From positions 1 through 31,448 of the forward strand of contig JAHAKD010000011.1 of assembly GCA_018371855.1 (NCBI GenBank): DNA of 31,448 nucleotides. Direction: 5' to 3'. Below the pieces are notes generated by a model. The model saw only the letters and a list, made by a program, of their open reading frames with translations. It had not been told where the DNA came from and did not search any database. Shown piece after piece: positions 8,374 through 16,934 of the stretch. The translations under genes were made by a program, and so were the position numbers. The number at the start of each line of letters is the position of its first letter. Within the stretch, counting starts at the first letter, position 1. Source of the DNA: Clostridium sp. (GTDB taxonomy: Bacteria > Bacillota > Clostridia > TANB77 > CAG-508).

Positions 8374-8969
8374 ATTTCCATACGTCCTTCTAAAGCTTGT
8401 AACAAAGTAATTTCATCTGTATATTCTAGGTCTCCACCTATTGGAATTCCTCTTGCAATTCTTGTAACTTTAATTCCTAATGGTTTTATTAACTTAGACA
8501 AATACATAGCTGTTGCTTCCCCTTCTACTCTTGGGTTTGTTGCTAAAATTACTTCTTTTACTTCTCCAGTTTGTAATCTTTTTAAAAGCTCTTTTATTTT
8601 TATATCATCAGGTCCTACACCATTCATTGGTGAAATCGAACCATGTAAAACATGGTAAACACCTTTGTACTCATGTGTTTTTTCCATAGCAATAATGTCT
8701 TTAACATCTTCTACAACACAAATAGTTGATTTATCTCTTTTTGGATTTGCACAAATAAAACATGGGTCAGTATCAGAAATATTAAAACATACAGAGCAAT
8801 ACTTTAAATTTTTTCTTGCTTCTTGTATAGATTTTACAAATTCCTCTGCGACTTCATCACTGCAATTTAGCATATAAAAAGCAAGTCTTGTCGCTGTTTT
8901 ATTTCCAATACTAGGTAATCTTTCAAAATTTTCTATTAATTTTTCTATTGATGGTGAATATATAGACAT
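8370..8969 (-). CDS. recR: Recombination mediator RecR
   Basis: This 199-residue protein acts with RecF/RecO in loading RecA at gaps. It shows the helix-hairpin-helix (LPSIGNKTATRLAFYML), a zinc finger with C58, C61, C70 and C73, and a Toprim domain beginning ICVVEDVKDIIAME and containing HGSISPMNGVGPDDI and LATNPRVEGEATA. The gene order dnaX - ybaB - recR is widely conserved in Firmicutes. It overlaps truA by four bases and begins nine bases after ybaB. Confidence 0.97.
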   Translation of the reverse strand: MSIYSPSIEKLIENFERLPSIGNKTATRLAFYMLNCSDEVAEEFVKSIQEARKNLKYCSVCFNISDTDPCFICANPKRDKSTICVVEDVKDIIAMEKTHEYKGVYHVLHGSISPMNGVGPDDIKIKELLKRLQTGEVKEVILATNPRVEGEATAMYLSKLIKPLGIKVTRIARGIPIGGDLEYTDEITLLQALEGRMEI

Positions 8970-8978
8970 TTTTACTCC

Positions 8979-9323
8979 TTACATTATTCCTGGTATATTA
9001 AATTTTCCCATTTGTTGTTCTGTTGCACTATCCACTTTACTTAACGCATCATTTACACATGTTATAATTAAATCTTGTAACATTTCTACATCATCTGGAT
9101 CAACTATATCTTTATTTAATTTTATTTCTTTAATAACTTTTTTTCCGCTTACCTTTACAGTTATGGCTCCTCCACCTGCTGTACTTTCAAATTCCTTAGC
9201 AGCTATTTCTGTTTGTGTCTTTTCCAAATCTGCTTGCATTTTTTTTGCTTCTTTCATTAAATTATTTAGGTTCATTCCTCCGAATCCACCCATTCCTCCT
9301 GGAAATCCTCCACGTCTTGCCAT
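8979..9323 (-). CDS. Nucleoid-associated protein, YbaB/EbfC family
   Basis: This 114-residue DNA-binding protein has the usual Gly/Met-rich N-terminus (MARRGGFPGGMGGFGGMN), a long helix with KEAKKMQADLEKTQTEIA, and the strand pair GGGAITVKVSGKKVIKEIKL, ending with VNDALSKVDS and a helix. Members bind DNA as dimers; their precise role is not settled. AGGAGG lies seven bases upstream of ATG. It sits between dnaX and recR in the standard order. Confidence 0.95.
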   Translation of the reverse strand: MARRGGFPGGMGGFGGMNLNNLMKEAKKMQADLEKTQTEIAAKEFESTAGGGAITVKVSGKKVIKEIKLNKDIVDPDDVEMLQDLIITCVNDALSKVDSATEQQMGKFNIPGIM

Positions 9324-9340
9324 AATTATACCTCCTAATT

Positions 9341-10960
9341 TTATTCTATTATATCTATTGGAATATCTAAACCTTCTACTAAATTTTCGAATTCTGATTT
9401 TGTTGGTTTAGCCTCCACATGATTATCTATTAATTTTACTTTCATTTCTTTTCCAAAAGCCATTGATACTTCTTTAGTTATGGCTTGCATATTTTCTGGT
9501 TTTTCTAAAATTCCTTTTGCTAGTGGCTTTAGTCCATTATTAAAATTAATTCCTACTGTCATATCATTTATTTCTGAAATATTTGTATTTAATAAATTCG
9601 TATATAGCCCCATTTTTCCTTCGGTTTTAAATCTTCCAACAATGTCTTTCCAAAATGCATTATTTTTTAATTCTTCTGGCGTTAATGGTTTTCTTTCTAC
9701 TTTTTTAACTATGGTAGATTCTTTTCTTACTTCTGTATTGCTTCCATTAACAATTCTAACCTTTCCAGCTTGACTTAAAAAACTTTCTATTTTAAATAAT
9801 CTTCTTTGTAATTCTTGTAAATCATTATTATTTATATTTTGACTATTTGAAATATCCGCAGGAATTTGCATTACATTTCCTTTATCTGAATCACATAATT
9901 TTATAAATCCTGCTTCTAACATTATTGTCTTTTGAGAAGACCATTTCATATCATTTTCTAAATCTGATAATTGATAAATCAAATGAACTAATTCTTCTTT
10001 GTTAGATTTATCTGCGAGTTCTTTCAACCTTTGTTTTTCTGTTTCACTATATATACCTGTTTCGCCTGTTACTTTATATAATAAAACATCTTTTACATAT
10101 TTTATTACTTCCCATAAAAAGTTATTTTGATCTTTTCCCTCATTAATTACAATTTTTAGTGTTTTTAGGCAATCATCAATATTTTTTTCCAAAACACTAG
10201 TTACAATTTCTTCTATATAGCTTAACTTAGGTATTCCTACTAGTTCTTTTACTTTATCTTCACTTATCTCATTATCTCCATCTTGTAAACATCTTTCCAA
10301 AATACTTAATGCATCTCTCATTGCTCCTTCTGACAAAGAAGCTACAATTTTTAATGCATTTTCATCTGCATCTATTTTGCTAGATTCACATACAATCTTC
10401 AATCTTTTTACAATGTTTTCTAATGAGATTTTTTTAAAATCAAATCTTTGACATCTTGATAAAATAGTTGCTGGTAGTTTTTGAGGTTCTGTTGTTGCCA
10501 ATATAAATTTAACATGTGCTGGTGGTTCTTCTAATGTTTTTAGTAAAGCATTGAATGCCCCCGTAGATAACATGTGAACCTCATCTATTATATATACTCT
10601 ATATTTTGCAAGAGTTGGTAAGAAATTAACCTCGTCTCTTATAAGTCTTATATCCTCTACACTATTATTTGATGCTGCATCCATTTCTACAATATCTGTT
10701 AAAGAACCTGAAAGTGCAGCCTTACATATTTCACATTCATTACATGGTTCTCCATTTTTTGGATTTAAACAATTTACTGCCCTTGCTAATATTTTAGCAG
10801 CTGAAGTTTTTCCTGTTCCTCTACATCCATTAAATAAATACGCATGCCCAACTCGTCCAGCTATTAATTGATTTTTTAATGTTTTAGTAATATGTTCTTG
10901 CCCCACAATTTCGTCAAAAGTTAAAGGTCTAAATTTTCTGTATAATGCTGTATATGCCAT
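9341..10960 (-). CDS. dnaX: DNA polymerase III subunit gamma/tau
   Basis: This 539-residue clamp-loader ATPase starts MAYTALYRKFRPLTFDEIVGQ, the usual DnaX opening. It has the Walker A motif GCRGTGKTS (about residues 44-52), a zinc site with four cysteines just after it (CLNPKNGEPCNECEIC), the Walker B-type DEVHML and the sensor 1 region LATTEPQKLPATILSRCQRF. The frame extends 19 codons upstream to 11017, but that extension runs into the SRP RNA gene, so the ATG at 10960 (after AAAGGGAAG) is preferred. The tau-type C-terminal region is poorly conserved. I see no late slippery site that would produce a gamma form. Confidence 0.96.
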   Translation of the reverse strand: MAYTALYRKFRPLTFDEIVGQEHITKTLKNQLIAGRVGHAYLFNGCRGTGKTSAAKILARAVNCLNPKNGEPCNECEICKAALSGSLTDIVEMDAASNNSVEDIRLIRDEVNFLPTLAKYRVYIIDEVHMLSTGAFNALLKTLEEPPAHVKFILATTEPQKLPATILSRCQRFDFKKISLENIVKRLKIVCESSKIDADENALKIVASLSEGAMRDALSILERCLQDGDNEISEDKVKELVGIPKLSYIEEIVTSVLEKNIDDCLKTLKIVINEGKDQNNFLWEVIKYVKDVLLYKVTGETGIYSETEKQRLKELADKSNKEELVHLIYQLSDLENDMKWSSQKTIMLEAGFIKLCDSDKGNVMQIPADISNSQNINNNDLQELQRRLFKIESFLSQAGKVRIVNGSNTEVRKESTIVKKVERKPLTPEELKNNAFWKDIVGRFKTEGKMGLYTNLLNTNISEINDMTVGINFNNGLKPLAKGILEKPENMQAITKEVSMAFGKEMKVKLIDNHVEAKPTKSEFENLVEGLDIPIDIIE

Positions 10961-10986
10961 TTTACCACTTCCCTTTAATTTAAGTT

Positions 10987-11100
10987 TAGCCTCTCTATGG
11001 AAAGCAATTACCCACATAAATACACTACTTATTGCTGCTTCCTTCCGGACCTGACAAGGTTCATAGCTTTTTATTGGGATTGCCCTCCATACAAAGGCTA
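10987..11100 (-). ncRNA. ffs: Small bacterial signal recognition particle RNA
   Basis: On the minus strand the invariant SRP apical domain GGTCAGGTCCGGAAGG, then AAGCAGC, is present (about 11060-11033). The ends TAGCCTTTGTATGG (from 11100) and CCATAGAGGCTA (to 10987) pair to close one long hairpin. At about 114 bases it is the short form without an Alu domain. It lies directly upstream of dnaX and downstream of tadA, as in Bacillus. The exact mature ends are estimated from the pairing. Confidence 0.93.
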
Positions 11101-11131
11101 AACATTGTAACTTTATTTTATATCCGTTGTT

Positions 11132-11160
11132 ATTATATATGCTTTCTTTTATTTTAGCAA
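11132..11160 (-). promoter_or_regulatory. Promoter of SRP RNA (and perhaps dnaX operon)
   Basis: TTGCTA (11160-11155), 17 bases and a perfect TATAAT (11137-11132) read toward the SRP RNA. The start would be near 11125, about 25 bases before the closing stem, so the 5' end would need trimming. Confidence 0.7.
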
Positions 11161-11166
11161 GACATT

Positions 11167-11910
11167 TTACATTCTTTTAAAAATTACATCACTAAAATCT
11201 GTCTTTTCTAGTTGTGTTTTTCCTTGTGTTTGAACATCTCCAGTTGGTAAATCCATTGTTATAGTTCCTTTATATTTAATATTTCTACTAGTTTCTATTA
11301 TTATATCAAAGCTTAATTTATACTTTAATTCTTCTGAATTTGCATTACCTTTTGCAAGTAAAGTTCCATCATGTACTATTTCTTCGTCATTACTTCTTAC
11401 TTCACATACATTTTGATTAACTGAACGTAATAAAATTATGCTTCCTTGATTTAAAATTTTTAATTCATCTAAGTTTGTTTCTTTTTCGCCCTTATATGTT
11501 AATGAACTTCCTACTAAATGTGCTTCATCTTCGACAACTTTACCTTCAGAATTGGCTCTGTATAACTTTATGTTTTCTGCTCCGCTATTCTTTTCTATAA
11601 CAAAGTTTTCAAATGTTATATTTTTAATATTTGTATTTTTAGAATATTCATCATTTTTTTGTATTTCTAAATATATATCATTATATTGGTTAACACTAAA
11701 ATTCCATTTTGTATCTGCTGCTGCTTCTATTTCGTTACTTTCCGCAGTACTTACAACAATCATTTTGGAAATTTCAAATGGTAAATTAGTTTCACCTTCA
11801 ACTTGATATCTTAACATTATTATTCCTGCTATTATTAAAATTAAAACTATAATTCCAAGTATAATACATATGTGAACAATTTTTTTACCTTTTAATTCAC
11901 TAATTTTCAT
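11167..11910 (-). CDS. Membrane-anchored extracytoplasmic protein, unknown function
   Basis: I do not recognise this 247-residue protein. A basic start (MKISELKGKK) leads to a single hydrophobic helix at about residues 11-33; the rest is hydrophilic and rich in beta-type sequence, so an outside location is likely. No catalytic motif is visible and only one cysteine occurs in the outer part. Its ATG overlaps the last codons of tadA by 11 bases and the ribosome site AGAGGTG lies within tadA, which indicates translational coupling. It ends just before the SRP RNA promoter. Confidence 0.85.
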   Translation of the reverse strand: MKISELKGKKIVHICIILGIIVLILIIAGIIMLRYQVEGETNLPFEISKMIVVSTAESNEIEAAADTKWNFSVNQYNDIYLEIQKNDEYSKNTNIKNITFENFVIEKNSGAENIKLYRANSEGKVVEDEAHLVGSSLTYKGEKETNLDELKILNQGSIILLRSVNQNVCEVRSNDEEIVHDGTLLAKGNANSEELKYKLSFDIIIETSRNIKYKGTITMDLPTGDVQTQGKTQLEKTDFSDVIFKRM

Positions 11911-12385
11911 TAGTTACACCTCTATCTTTCTTCTTTTTTTCTCTTAATTCTTTAAAAAATCTTTGTAATATTTCTTTACTCTCTTCTTCTAATATATTTT
12001 TTTCATATTCTGGTATATGGTTAAATTTATATTTCGTTAAATCTATAACGGAGCCACATGCTCCAGCTTTTAAGTCAGATACACCATAATAAATTTTTCG
12101 TATTCTAGAATTAATTATTGCTCCCATACACATTGGACATGGTTCCATTGTAATATAAATATCACACTCTTCTAATCTCCAAGCATTTAGCTTCTTACTT
12201 GCCTTTTCGATAGCAATAATTTCTGCATGTTTTAGAGTATTCTTTTTTGCTTCTTTTAAATTATATCCCCTAGAAATTATTTTTCCATCTTTAACAATTA
12301 CAGCACCAATAGGAACTTCTCCTTTACTATATGCTTTTGCAGCTTCCTTTAATGCTTGTTTCATAAAAAAATTTTTTTCTTCCAT
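11900..12385 (-). CDS. tadA: tRNA-specific adenosine deaminase
   Basis: This 161-residue zinc enzyme converts A34 to inosine in tRNA-Arg(ACG). The deaminase motifs are complete: HAEI with H53 and E55, and EPCPMCMGA with C83 and C86. GVPIGAVIV-like EVPIGAVIVKDGKII precedes them. AGGAG lies upstream of the ATG. The neighbouring tRNA-Arg has anticodon CCU and so is not its expected substrate. The order tadA - SRP RNA - dnaX matches Bacillus, with one extra gene inserted here. Confidence 0.95.
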   Translation of the reverse strand: MEEKNFFMKQALKEAAKAYSKGEVPIGAVIVKDGKIISRGYNLKEAKKNTLKHAEIIAIEKASKKLNAWRLEECDIYITMEPCPMCMGAIINSRIRKIYYGVSDLKAGACGSVIDLTKYKFNHIPEYEKNILEEESKEILQRFFKELREKKKKDRGVTNEN

Positions 12386-12398
12386 TTTTTCTCCTAAT

Positions 12399-12430
12399 CG
12401 AGATTTAGGGACGTTCCTTTTTTCCCTATA
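12399..12430. repeat. REP-like palindromic repeat, copy 2
   Basis: GATTTAGGGACGTTCC followed by a T-run and TTCCCTATA is the inverted counterpart of the element at 4052-4085; TAGGGA and TCCCTA can close a hairpin. It sits between the tRNA-Arg gene and tadA and might also end the tRNA transcript. Confidence 0.6.
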
Positions 12431-12433
12431 TTT

Positions 12434-12510
12434 TGGTGCACTTAGCTGGATTCGAACCAGCGGCCTCTCCCTTAGGAGGGGAGCGCTCTATCCACCTGAG
12501 CTATAAGTGC
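12434..12510 (-). tRNA. tRNA-Arg (anticodon CCU), CCA encoded
   Basis: The minus strand folds as a complete cloverleaf. The acceptor is GCACTTA/TAAGTGC with discriminator A and encoded CCA. The D arm contains AGCTCAGGTGGATAGAGC. The anticodon arm is CTCCC-CTCCTAA-GGGAG with anticodon CCT, reading AGG. The T arm is GCTGG-TTCGAAT-CCAGC. Length is 77 bases including CCA. Confidence 0.97.
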
Positions 12511-12529
12511 ATATTTTTAATACTTTTGT

Positions 12530-12558
12530 ATTATATCAATTTTACCACTTTTTTTCAA
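12530..12558 (-). promoter_or_regulatory. Promoter of tRNA-Arg (possibly also tadA)
   Basis: TTGAAA (12558-12553), 17 bases and TATAAT (12535-12530) lie upstream of the tRNA, with a start expected near 12523. No other clear promoter lies before tadA, so tadA may be read through from here. Confidence 0.75.
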
Positions 12559-12585
12559 GCTAACTTATCATGAAATTGAAAACTA

Positions 12586-12614
12586 TTGAATTTTATCCAT
12601 TTTTTCGGTATAAT
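12586..12614 (+). promoter_or_regulatory. Promoter of the TtcA-like gene
   Basis: TTGAAT (12586-12591), 17 bases and a perfect TATAAT (12609-12614) precede the gene. It is back-to-back with the tRNA-Arg promoter, and the two -35 boxes are less than 30 bases apart. Confidence 0.7.
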
Positions 12615-12640
12615 AACAAGAGTTAAGAAAGGATTTTATT

Positions 12641-13351
12641 ATGCAAAAAATATTAGGTTCAATGAGAAAAGCAATTGAAGAATTTCATATGATAGATGAG
12701 GGTGATAAAATTGCTGTAGCTTTGTCTGGTGGCAAAGATTCTATAACTTTATTAATGGCCCTTAAAAACTTACAAAGATTTTATCCCAAGAAATTTGACT
12801 TAATAGCAATATCTATCAATCCAGGATTTGAATTTTTTGACGTTAACATATTATATGGCCTTTGTCAAAAAATTGATGTTGAATTATATGTTGTAGATAG
12901 CTATATAAAGGAAATAGTTTTTGACATTAGAAAAGAAAAAAATCCTTGTTCTCTTTGCGCTAATCTGCGACGCGGAATTTTAAACACAACAGCAATTGAA
13001 CATGGATGCAATAAAATCGCTTTAGGTCATAATGAAGATGATGTTTTAGAAACATTTCTTATGAATATTTTGTATACTGGCAGCATTTCTACCTTTGCAC
13101 CTGTTTCGTATATGGATAGGTCTAAAATGACTTTAATAAGACCTTTAATATATATTAGCGAAAAACAAACACGAAGTTTTATAAAAAATAACAATATTAC
13201 TATTATGCCAAAAGCTTGTCCAATGGATGGTAAATCTAAACGTGAAGATATAAAACAGTTGTTATATGACTTAAGTAAACAAATACCTCATGTAAGAGCT
13301 AATATGTATGGTGCCATAAAACGAAGTAAAATTAAAGGTTGGAATATTTAA
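12641..13351 (+). CDS. TtcA-like PP-loop tRNA thiolation enzyme
   Basis: This 236-residue protein belongs to the adenine-nucleotide alpha hydrolase (PP-loop) group. The P-loop SGGKDS is at residues 29-34. Cysteines suited to iron-sulfur binding or sulfur transfer occur in CSLC (C103, C106) and KACPMDG (C193), and ALGHNEDDVLETFLMN is also typical of TtcA. TtcA thiolates cytidine 32 of tRNA; the exact substrate of this clostridial relative is uncertain. AAGGA precedes the ATG by about nine bases. It stands alone on the plus strand with its own promoter. Confidence 0.88.
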   Translation: MQKILGSMRKAIEEFHMIDEGDKIAVALSGGKDSITLLMALKNLQRFYPKKFDLIAISINPGFEFFDVNILYGLCQKIDVELYVVDSYIKEIVFDIRKEKNPCSLCANLRRGILNTTAIEHGCNKIALGHNEDDVLETFLMNILYTGSISTFAPVSYMDRSKMTLIRPLIYISEKQTRSFIKNNNITIMPKACPMDGKSKREDIKQLLYDLSKQIPHVRANMYGAIKRSKIKGWNI

Positions 13352-13397
13352 TTTAATTATAGTTTAATTTAAATGTCATTTTTTATTATTTAGTTCA

Positions 13398-13426
13398 TTA
13401 AATTATTCTTAAAGTGCTGTTATACT
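13398..13426 (+). promoter_or_regulatory. Extended -10 promoter of the second XRE gene
   Basis: TATACT (13421-13426) is preceded by TGT, giving an extended -10 element, with a weak TTAAAT 17 bases upstream. The start would be near 13433, just before the ribosome site. Confidence 0.5.
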
Positions 13427-13454
13427 TAATATAAATTTTTTAGGAGGATAGCAC

Positions 13455-13793
13455 ATGGATTTAAAAGAAGCAAATAAAATTATTGGTAATACGTATAAAC
13501 AAATTAGAAAAAGTAAAAAATTTACACAAGAGGAAGTAGCTGAAAAAAGTGATTTAACACCTGAATATCTATCAAAATTTGAAAATGGCAAATATAATGC
13601 TAGCATATACAATATTATCTTACTTTGTAAAGCTATTGATACTAATCCAACACAATTATTTAACCAATTTTTTGATGACAATTCAGCAGCTATTATTACA
13701 ACTATAACGGACGAATTAAAAGATATGGATATTTCAGATCAAAAATTAATTTTAAGTTTAATTAAACGTATAAAAAATAAAGCCAATATTTAA
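13455..13793 (+). CDS. XRE-family helix-turn-helix regulator
   Basis: This 112-residue protein has a Cro/CI-type DNA-binding domain at about residues 9-65: IGNTYKQIRKSKKFTQEEVA, then SDLTPEYLSKFENGKYNASI. The C-terminal 45 residues (DELKDMDISDQKLILSLIKRI) may dimerise. TAGGAGG stands eight bases before the ATG. Its targets are unknown; the TtcA-like gene upstream and the convergent phosphohexomutase downstream have no evident link. The last codons form one arm of a bidirectional terminator. Confidence 0.9.
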   Translation: MDLKEANKIIGNTYKQIRKSKKFTQEEVAEKSDLTPEYLSKFENGKYNASIYNIILLCKAIDTNPTQLFNQFFDDNSAAIITTITDELKDMDISDQKLILSLIKRIKNKANI

Positions 13794-13810
13794 TATTGAC
13801 TTTATTTTTT
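13775..13810. terminator. Bidirectional terminator between XRE gene and phosphohexomutase
   Basis: AAATAAAG and CAATATT on the left pair with AATATTG and CTTTATTT on the right, with one internal mismatch, and T-runs follow on both strands. It overlaps the stop codon of the plus-strand regulator and lies just past the end of the minus-strand mutase gene. Confidence 0.8.
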
Positions 13811-13818
13811 GTTACATA

Positions 13819-15543
13819 TTAGTCTTTTATTAGTTCTTTTAAATCTTCTTTTAATTTTTTAACTCTATTTTCTGCATCTGTCATGTTGTTTCCTTTTACG
13901 CCTACATAAAATTTTATTTTTGGCTCTGTTCCTGAAGGTCTTACACATACCCAAGAATCATTTTCTAAATCAAAATAAAGTACATTTGATACTGGTAATC
14001 CTGTTTCTAGTTCTTCTTTTGTTTCCATATCTATTATTTTCTCTGTTTTATAATCTCTAAACTTTTCTACTTTATATTCACCTATTTTTGAAGGTACATT
14101 ATTTCTTAGATTATCCATCATTTCTTTTATTTTTCTTGCACCACTAGCACCTTCTAATGTTAATGATAGCAAGTCTTCTTTATAATATCCATACTTTTCA
14201 TAGATATTAATCATTTGATCCCATAATGTTAGTCCCTTTTCTTTGCAATATGCTGCTGCTTCGCAAAGTGCCATAACTGCTGCTATACCATCTTTGTCTC
14301 TTGCATGTGTTCCTATTAAACAACCATAACTTTCTTCGAATCCAAATAAATAAGTATTTGCATTTGTTTGCTCAAATATTTTTATTTGCTCTCCTATATA
14401 TTTAAATCCTGTTAAAACTTCTTTTAATTCTATATGATAATTTTTAGCAATACTGTCTGCTAAATTTGAAGAAACAATTGTCTTTATTAATACACCATTT
14501 GCAGGTATTAAATTTCTTTCTTGTTTTTGAGATAATTCATACTCTGCAATTAATAAACCAGACATATTTCCTGTAAATGATTTATATTCACCTGTTTTTG
14601 AGTCTTTAGCATATACCCCTAATCTATCTGCATCTGGATCTGTTGCAAGTACTATATCAGCATCTTTTTCCTTTGCTAATTCTAAAGCTAAATTAAAAGC
14701 TTTTGGATCTTCTGGGTTTGGATAATCAACTGTAGGGAAATCACCATCTGGTAGTTCTTGTTCTTTTACTATGTATACATTTTCGAAACCTAGTCTCTTT
14801 AATATTGTTCTAACTGGTATATTTCCTGTTCCATGTAATGGAGTATATACTATTTTTAAGTCTTTTTGTTTCTTAATAATATCTGGATTTAAAACAAGTT
14901 TTTGTAATGTATCCATATATTTCTCATCTATTTCTTTTCCAATTATATTATATAGTTTCTTGTTTTCTGCTTCTTCTTGCGAAATCTTTTTTATTTCTCC
15001 ATAATCTGTAATATTATTTACTTCTGTAATTATATCTTTATCAACTGGTGGAACTATTTGTGCACCATCTTCCCAATAAACTTTATATCCATTATATTTT
15101 GGTGGATTATGGCTTGCTGTTATCATTATTCCCGCAATACATTTCAATTCTCTTACTGCAAAAGATAATTCTGGTACAGGTCTTAATGAATCAAATAAAT
15201 ATGTTTTTATGCCATTAGCATTTAATATTAACGCTGCTTCTTTACTAAATTCTGGTGACATATGTCTAGAATCAAAAGAAATTGCAACTCCTCTATCTTC
15301 TCCATGTTGTTTTTTAATATAATTTGCTAAACCTTGTGTAGCTTTTCCTACAGTATATATATTCATTCTATTAGTTCCAGCACCTATTACACCTCTTAAC
15401 CCAGCTGTTCCAAATTCTAATTCCTTATAAAATCTATCTTCAATTTCTTTATTATCATTTTTTATATTTATTAGTTCTTTTTTTGTCTCCTCATCAAAAA
15501 CATCACTTGTACACCATTTTTTATATTCATTTAAATATTCCAT
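13819..15543 (-). CDS. Phosphoglucomutase/phosphomannomutase
   Basis: This 574-residue alpha-D-phosphohexomutase interconverts hexose 1- and 6-phosphates. The phosphoserine loop TASHNPPKYNGYK places the active serine at S144. The magnesium loop DPDADRLG has D302, D304 and D306, the sugar loop GFEESYGCLIG is present, and the phosphate-binding loop RPSGTEPKIKFY is near the C-terminus. Size and motifs match the PgcA-type enzymes of Firmicutes; glucose versus mannose preference cannot be told. It follows the UDP-sugar pyrophosphorylase gene by about 50 bases, and together they could supply UDP-sugars. Confidence 0.94.
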   Translation of the reverse strand: MEYLNEYKKWCTSDVFDEETKKELINIKNDNKEIEDRFYKELEFGTAGLRGVIGAGTNRMNIYTVGKATQGLANYIKKQHGEDRGVAISFDSRHMSPEFSKEAALILNANGIKTYLFDSLRPVPELSFAVRELKCIAGIMITASHNPPKYNGYKVYWEDGAQIVPPVDKDIITEVNNITDYGEIKKISQEEAENKKLYNIIGKEIDEKYMDTLQKLVLNPDIIKKQKDLKIVYTPLHGTGNIPVRTILKRLGFENVYIVKEQELPDGDFPTVDYPNPEDPKAFNLALELAKEKDADIVLATDPDADRLGVYAKDSKTGEYKSFTGNMSGLLIAEYELSQKQERNLIPANGVLIKTIVSSNLADSIAKNYHIELKEVLTGFKYIGEQIKIFEQTNANTYLFGFEESYGCLIGTHARDKDGIAAVMALCEAAAYCKEKGLTLWDQMINIYEKYGYYKEDLLSLTLEGASGARKIKEMMDNLRNNVPSKIGEYKVEKFRDYKTEKIIDMETKEELETGLPVSNVLYFDLENDSWVCVRPSGTEPKIKFYVGVKGNNMTDAENRVKKLKEDLKELIKD

Positions 15544-15561
15544 TTTTCCTCCTTCAAATGC

Positions 15562-15587
15562 AAAAATGAGCCATAAAGCCCATTTTT
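15562..15587. other. Hairpin between pyrophosphorylase and phosphohexomutase genes
   Basis: AAAAATGAGCC and GGCTCAT-like complement (GCCCATTTTT) form a 10-base-pair stem with a 5-6 base loop. It could be a weak terminator or processing site that tunes expression of the downstream mutase on the minus strand. No long separate U-run follows on that strand. Confidence 0.45.
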
Positions 15588-15594
15588 CATTTTT

Positions 15595-16842
15595 TTATAT
15601 TTGATTTTTCTTATGAAAATTTATATATAATTCTCTTGCTGTTTCTGGGCTATCTACACCTTCTGCATTCTTTACAGGCGCAAATTCATCTTCTCTTTTT
15701 ACTCTCATTACCGCCATACTTTCCATACTTTGGAATGCATCAAATATAAATGTTTCAAACTTATATGCATTTGGTTTATCCGCTACAACTAATTCACCGT
15801 TTGCATTTATATAGTTGGCTTTTTTAAATGCTTCATGGTATGGTAATTTGTTAGTTGCAATTTCATTTATTCTTTTAATATTAAATAAATTACAGTTAAT
15901 ATGAGATTCTCCAAAAACTAGTTCTCCATTTGCATCTCTCTTATTGCTCATTTCTTCTGAAATTTCTGTATACTCTACTACACTTGGTTTTGAATTTCTT
16001 TTGCAAAATACTCCAACTCTTTCTTCTGGTCTTGCTTTAACAACTGATTTTCCTGCTGCCATACATTTTTTGGTTGCTGCAATAGCAACAAAGATTGGAT
16101 CTACCATATTTACTAATGGATTATCTACTGGTCCAATAAATACCCATTCAATATTCCTTTGGTTCATATCTTCCAATACTCCGCTTCTTAGCATTGATTC
16201 AAAAACTCCACCGTGTCCATCGGCTGCTAATTTTAGGAATCCTTCTTCGTTTACTAATATTTTTCCTTCTTTATCCATCATTGGTAATTCACCTTGAATG
16301 AAAAACATTATTTCTTCTTTTGGATATCCAAAATAATTATGGCTCTTAAAGAAATTAACTGTTTCAGCATTGTTCTCATGACTTGTCATAATATACCAAG
16401 GAATTGTTATTCCATATTTTTCATTTGCTTCTTTAATTGGCTTACAAATTAATTCGAATAAAGATTCATGCGTATCTAATCCGATATCAAATGTTCCTTT
16501 TGGTCCATTGTATCCAAGTCTTGTTCCTTGTCCTCCAGCCATTGTTAATACTGCTAGTTTGCCTTCTTTTATTATTTTATCTCCTAATTTTTCATAATTT
16601 GCATATTCTTCTTTAGATAATTTACTTTTATCTACATATTGGATAGGTTCAATTGTATCGTCACCTATCTCTACACCTTTTTTTGTTTTTTCATATAAAT
16701 CTTTAATTAAATCAAAATCTACATTTAATATTTGATCTAATAGTTTTTCTTTTCCTTCTGCATTCAACTTATCGTAGCAAACTAACAATTGTTCTTGATT
16801 ATTTTTCTTTAGTATCTCTTTTACTTCATCATATTTTTCCAT
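15595..16842 (-). CDS. UTP:sugar-1-phosphate uridylyltransferase (UDPGP family)
   Basis: This 415-residue protein belongs to the UDPGP type 1 family, which includes UDP-N-acetylglucosamine/galactosamine pyrophosphorylase. The nucleotide-binding motif LTMAGGQGTRLGYNGPKGTF spans residues 99-118. GHGGVFESMLRSGVLEDM and FIGPVDNPLVNMVDPIF are the family's substrate-binding and metal regions. It forms a UDP-sugar from UTP and a sugar 1-phosphate; the sugar is not certain. GAGAGG precedes the ATG, and a promoter lies 50 bases upstream. The mutase gene follows in the same direction. Confidence 0.9.
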   Translation of the reverse strand: MEKYDEVKEILKKNNQEQLLVCYDKLNAEGKEKLLDQILNVDFDLIKDLYEKTKKGVEIGDDTIEPIQYVDKSKLSKEEYANYEKLGDKIIKEGKLAVLTMAGGQGTRLGYNGPKGTFDIGLDTHESLFELICKPIKEANEKYGITIPWYIMTSHENNAETVNFFKSHNYFGYPKEEIMFFIQGELPMMDKEGKILVNEEGFLKLAADGHGGVFESMLRSGVLEDMNQRNIEWVFIGPVDNPLVNMVDPIFVAIAATKKCMAAGKSVVKARPEERVGVFCKRNSKPSVVEYTEISEEMSNKRDANGELVFGESHINCNLFNIKRINEIATNKLPYHEAFKKANYINANGELVVADKPNAYKFETFIFDAFQSMESMAVMRVKREDEFAPVKNAEGVDSPETARELYINFHKKNQI

Positions 16843-16887
16843 CGATCTGCCTCTCTTAATTTTATACTATTATAAATGACAATTAAT

Positions 16888-16916
16888 ATATTATAATATA
16901 AAATTTTTTTAGTCAA
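16888..16916 (-). promoter_or_regulatory. Promoter of the pyrophosphorylase gene
   Basis: TTGACT (16916-16911), 17 bases and TAATAT (16893-16888) read toward the gene; an overlapping TATAAT two bases closer (15-base spacing) is an alternative -10. Confidence 0.6.
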
Positions 16917-16934
16917 TATCTACGGATTTATTAT

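Noticed and set aside
10429..10446. A-run in dnaX as a possible gamma/tau frameshift site
   Set aside because: The run lies in the ATPase part (about codon 177), far from the position where the short form would end, and no stimulatory hairpin is evident.
10961..11017. Longer N-terminus of DnaX
   Set aside because: It would run into the SRP RNA gene and adds residues not seen in DnaX proteins; the ATG at 10960 begins at the conserved MAYTALYRKFRP.
12399..12430. Palindrome as an ordinary tRNA terminator only
   Set aside because: It could act as one, but the same sequence pattern recurs between pflA and pflB, so a dispersed repeat explains it better.
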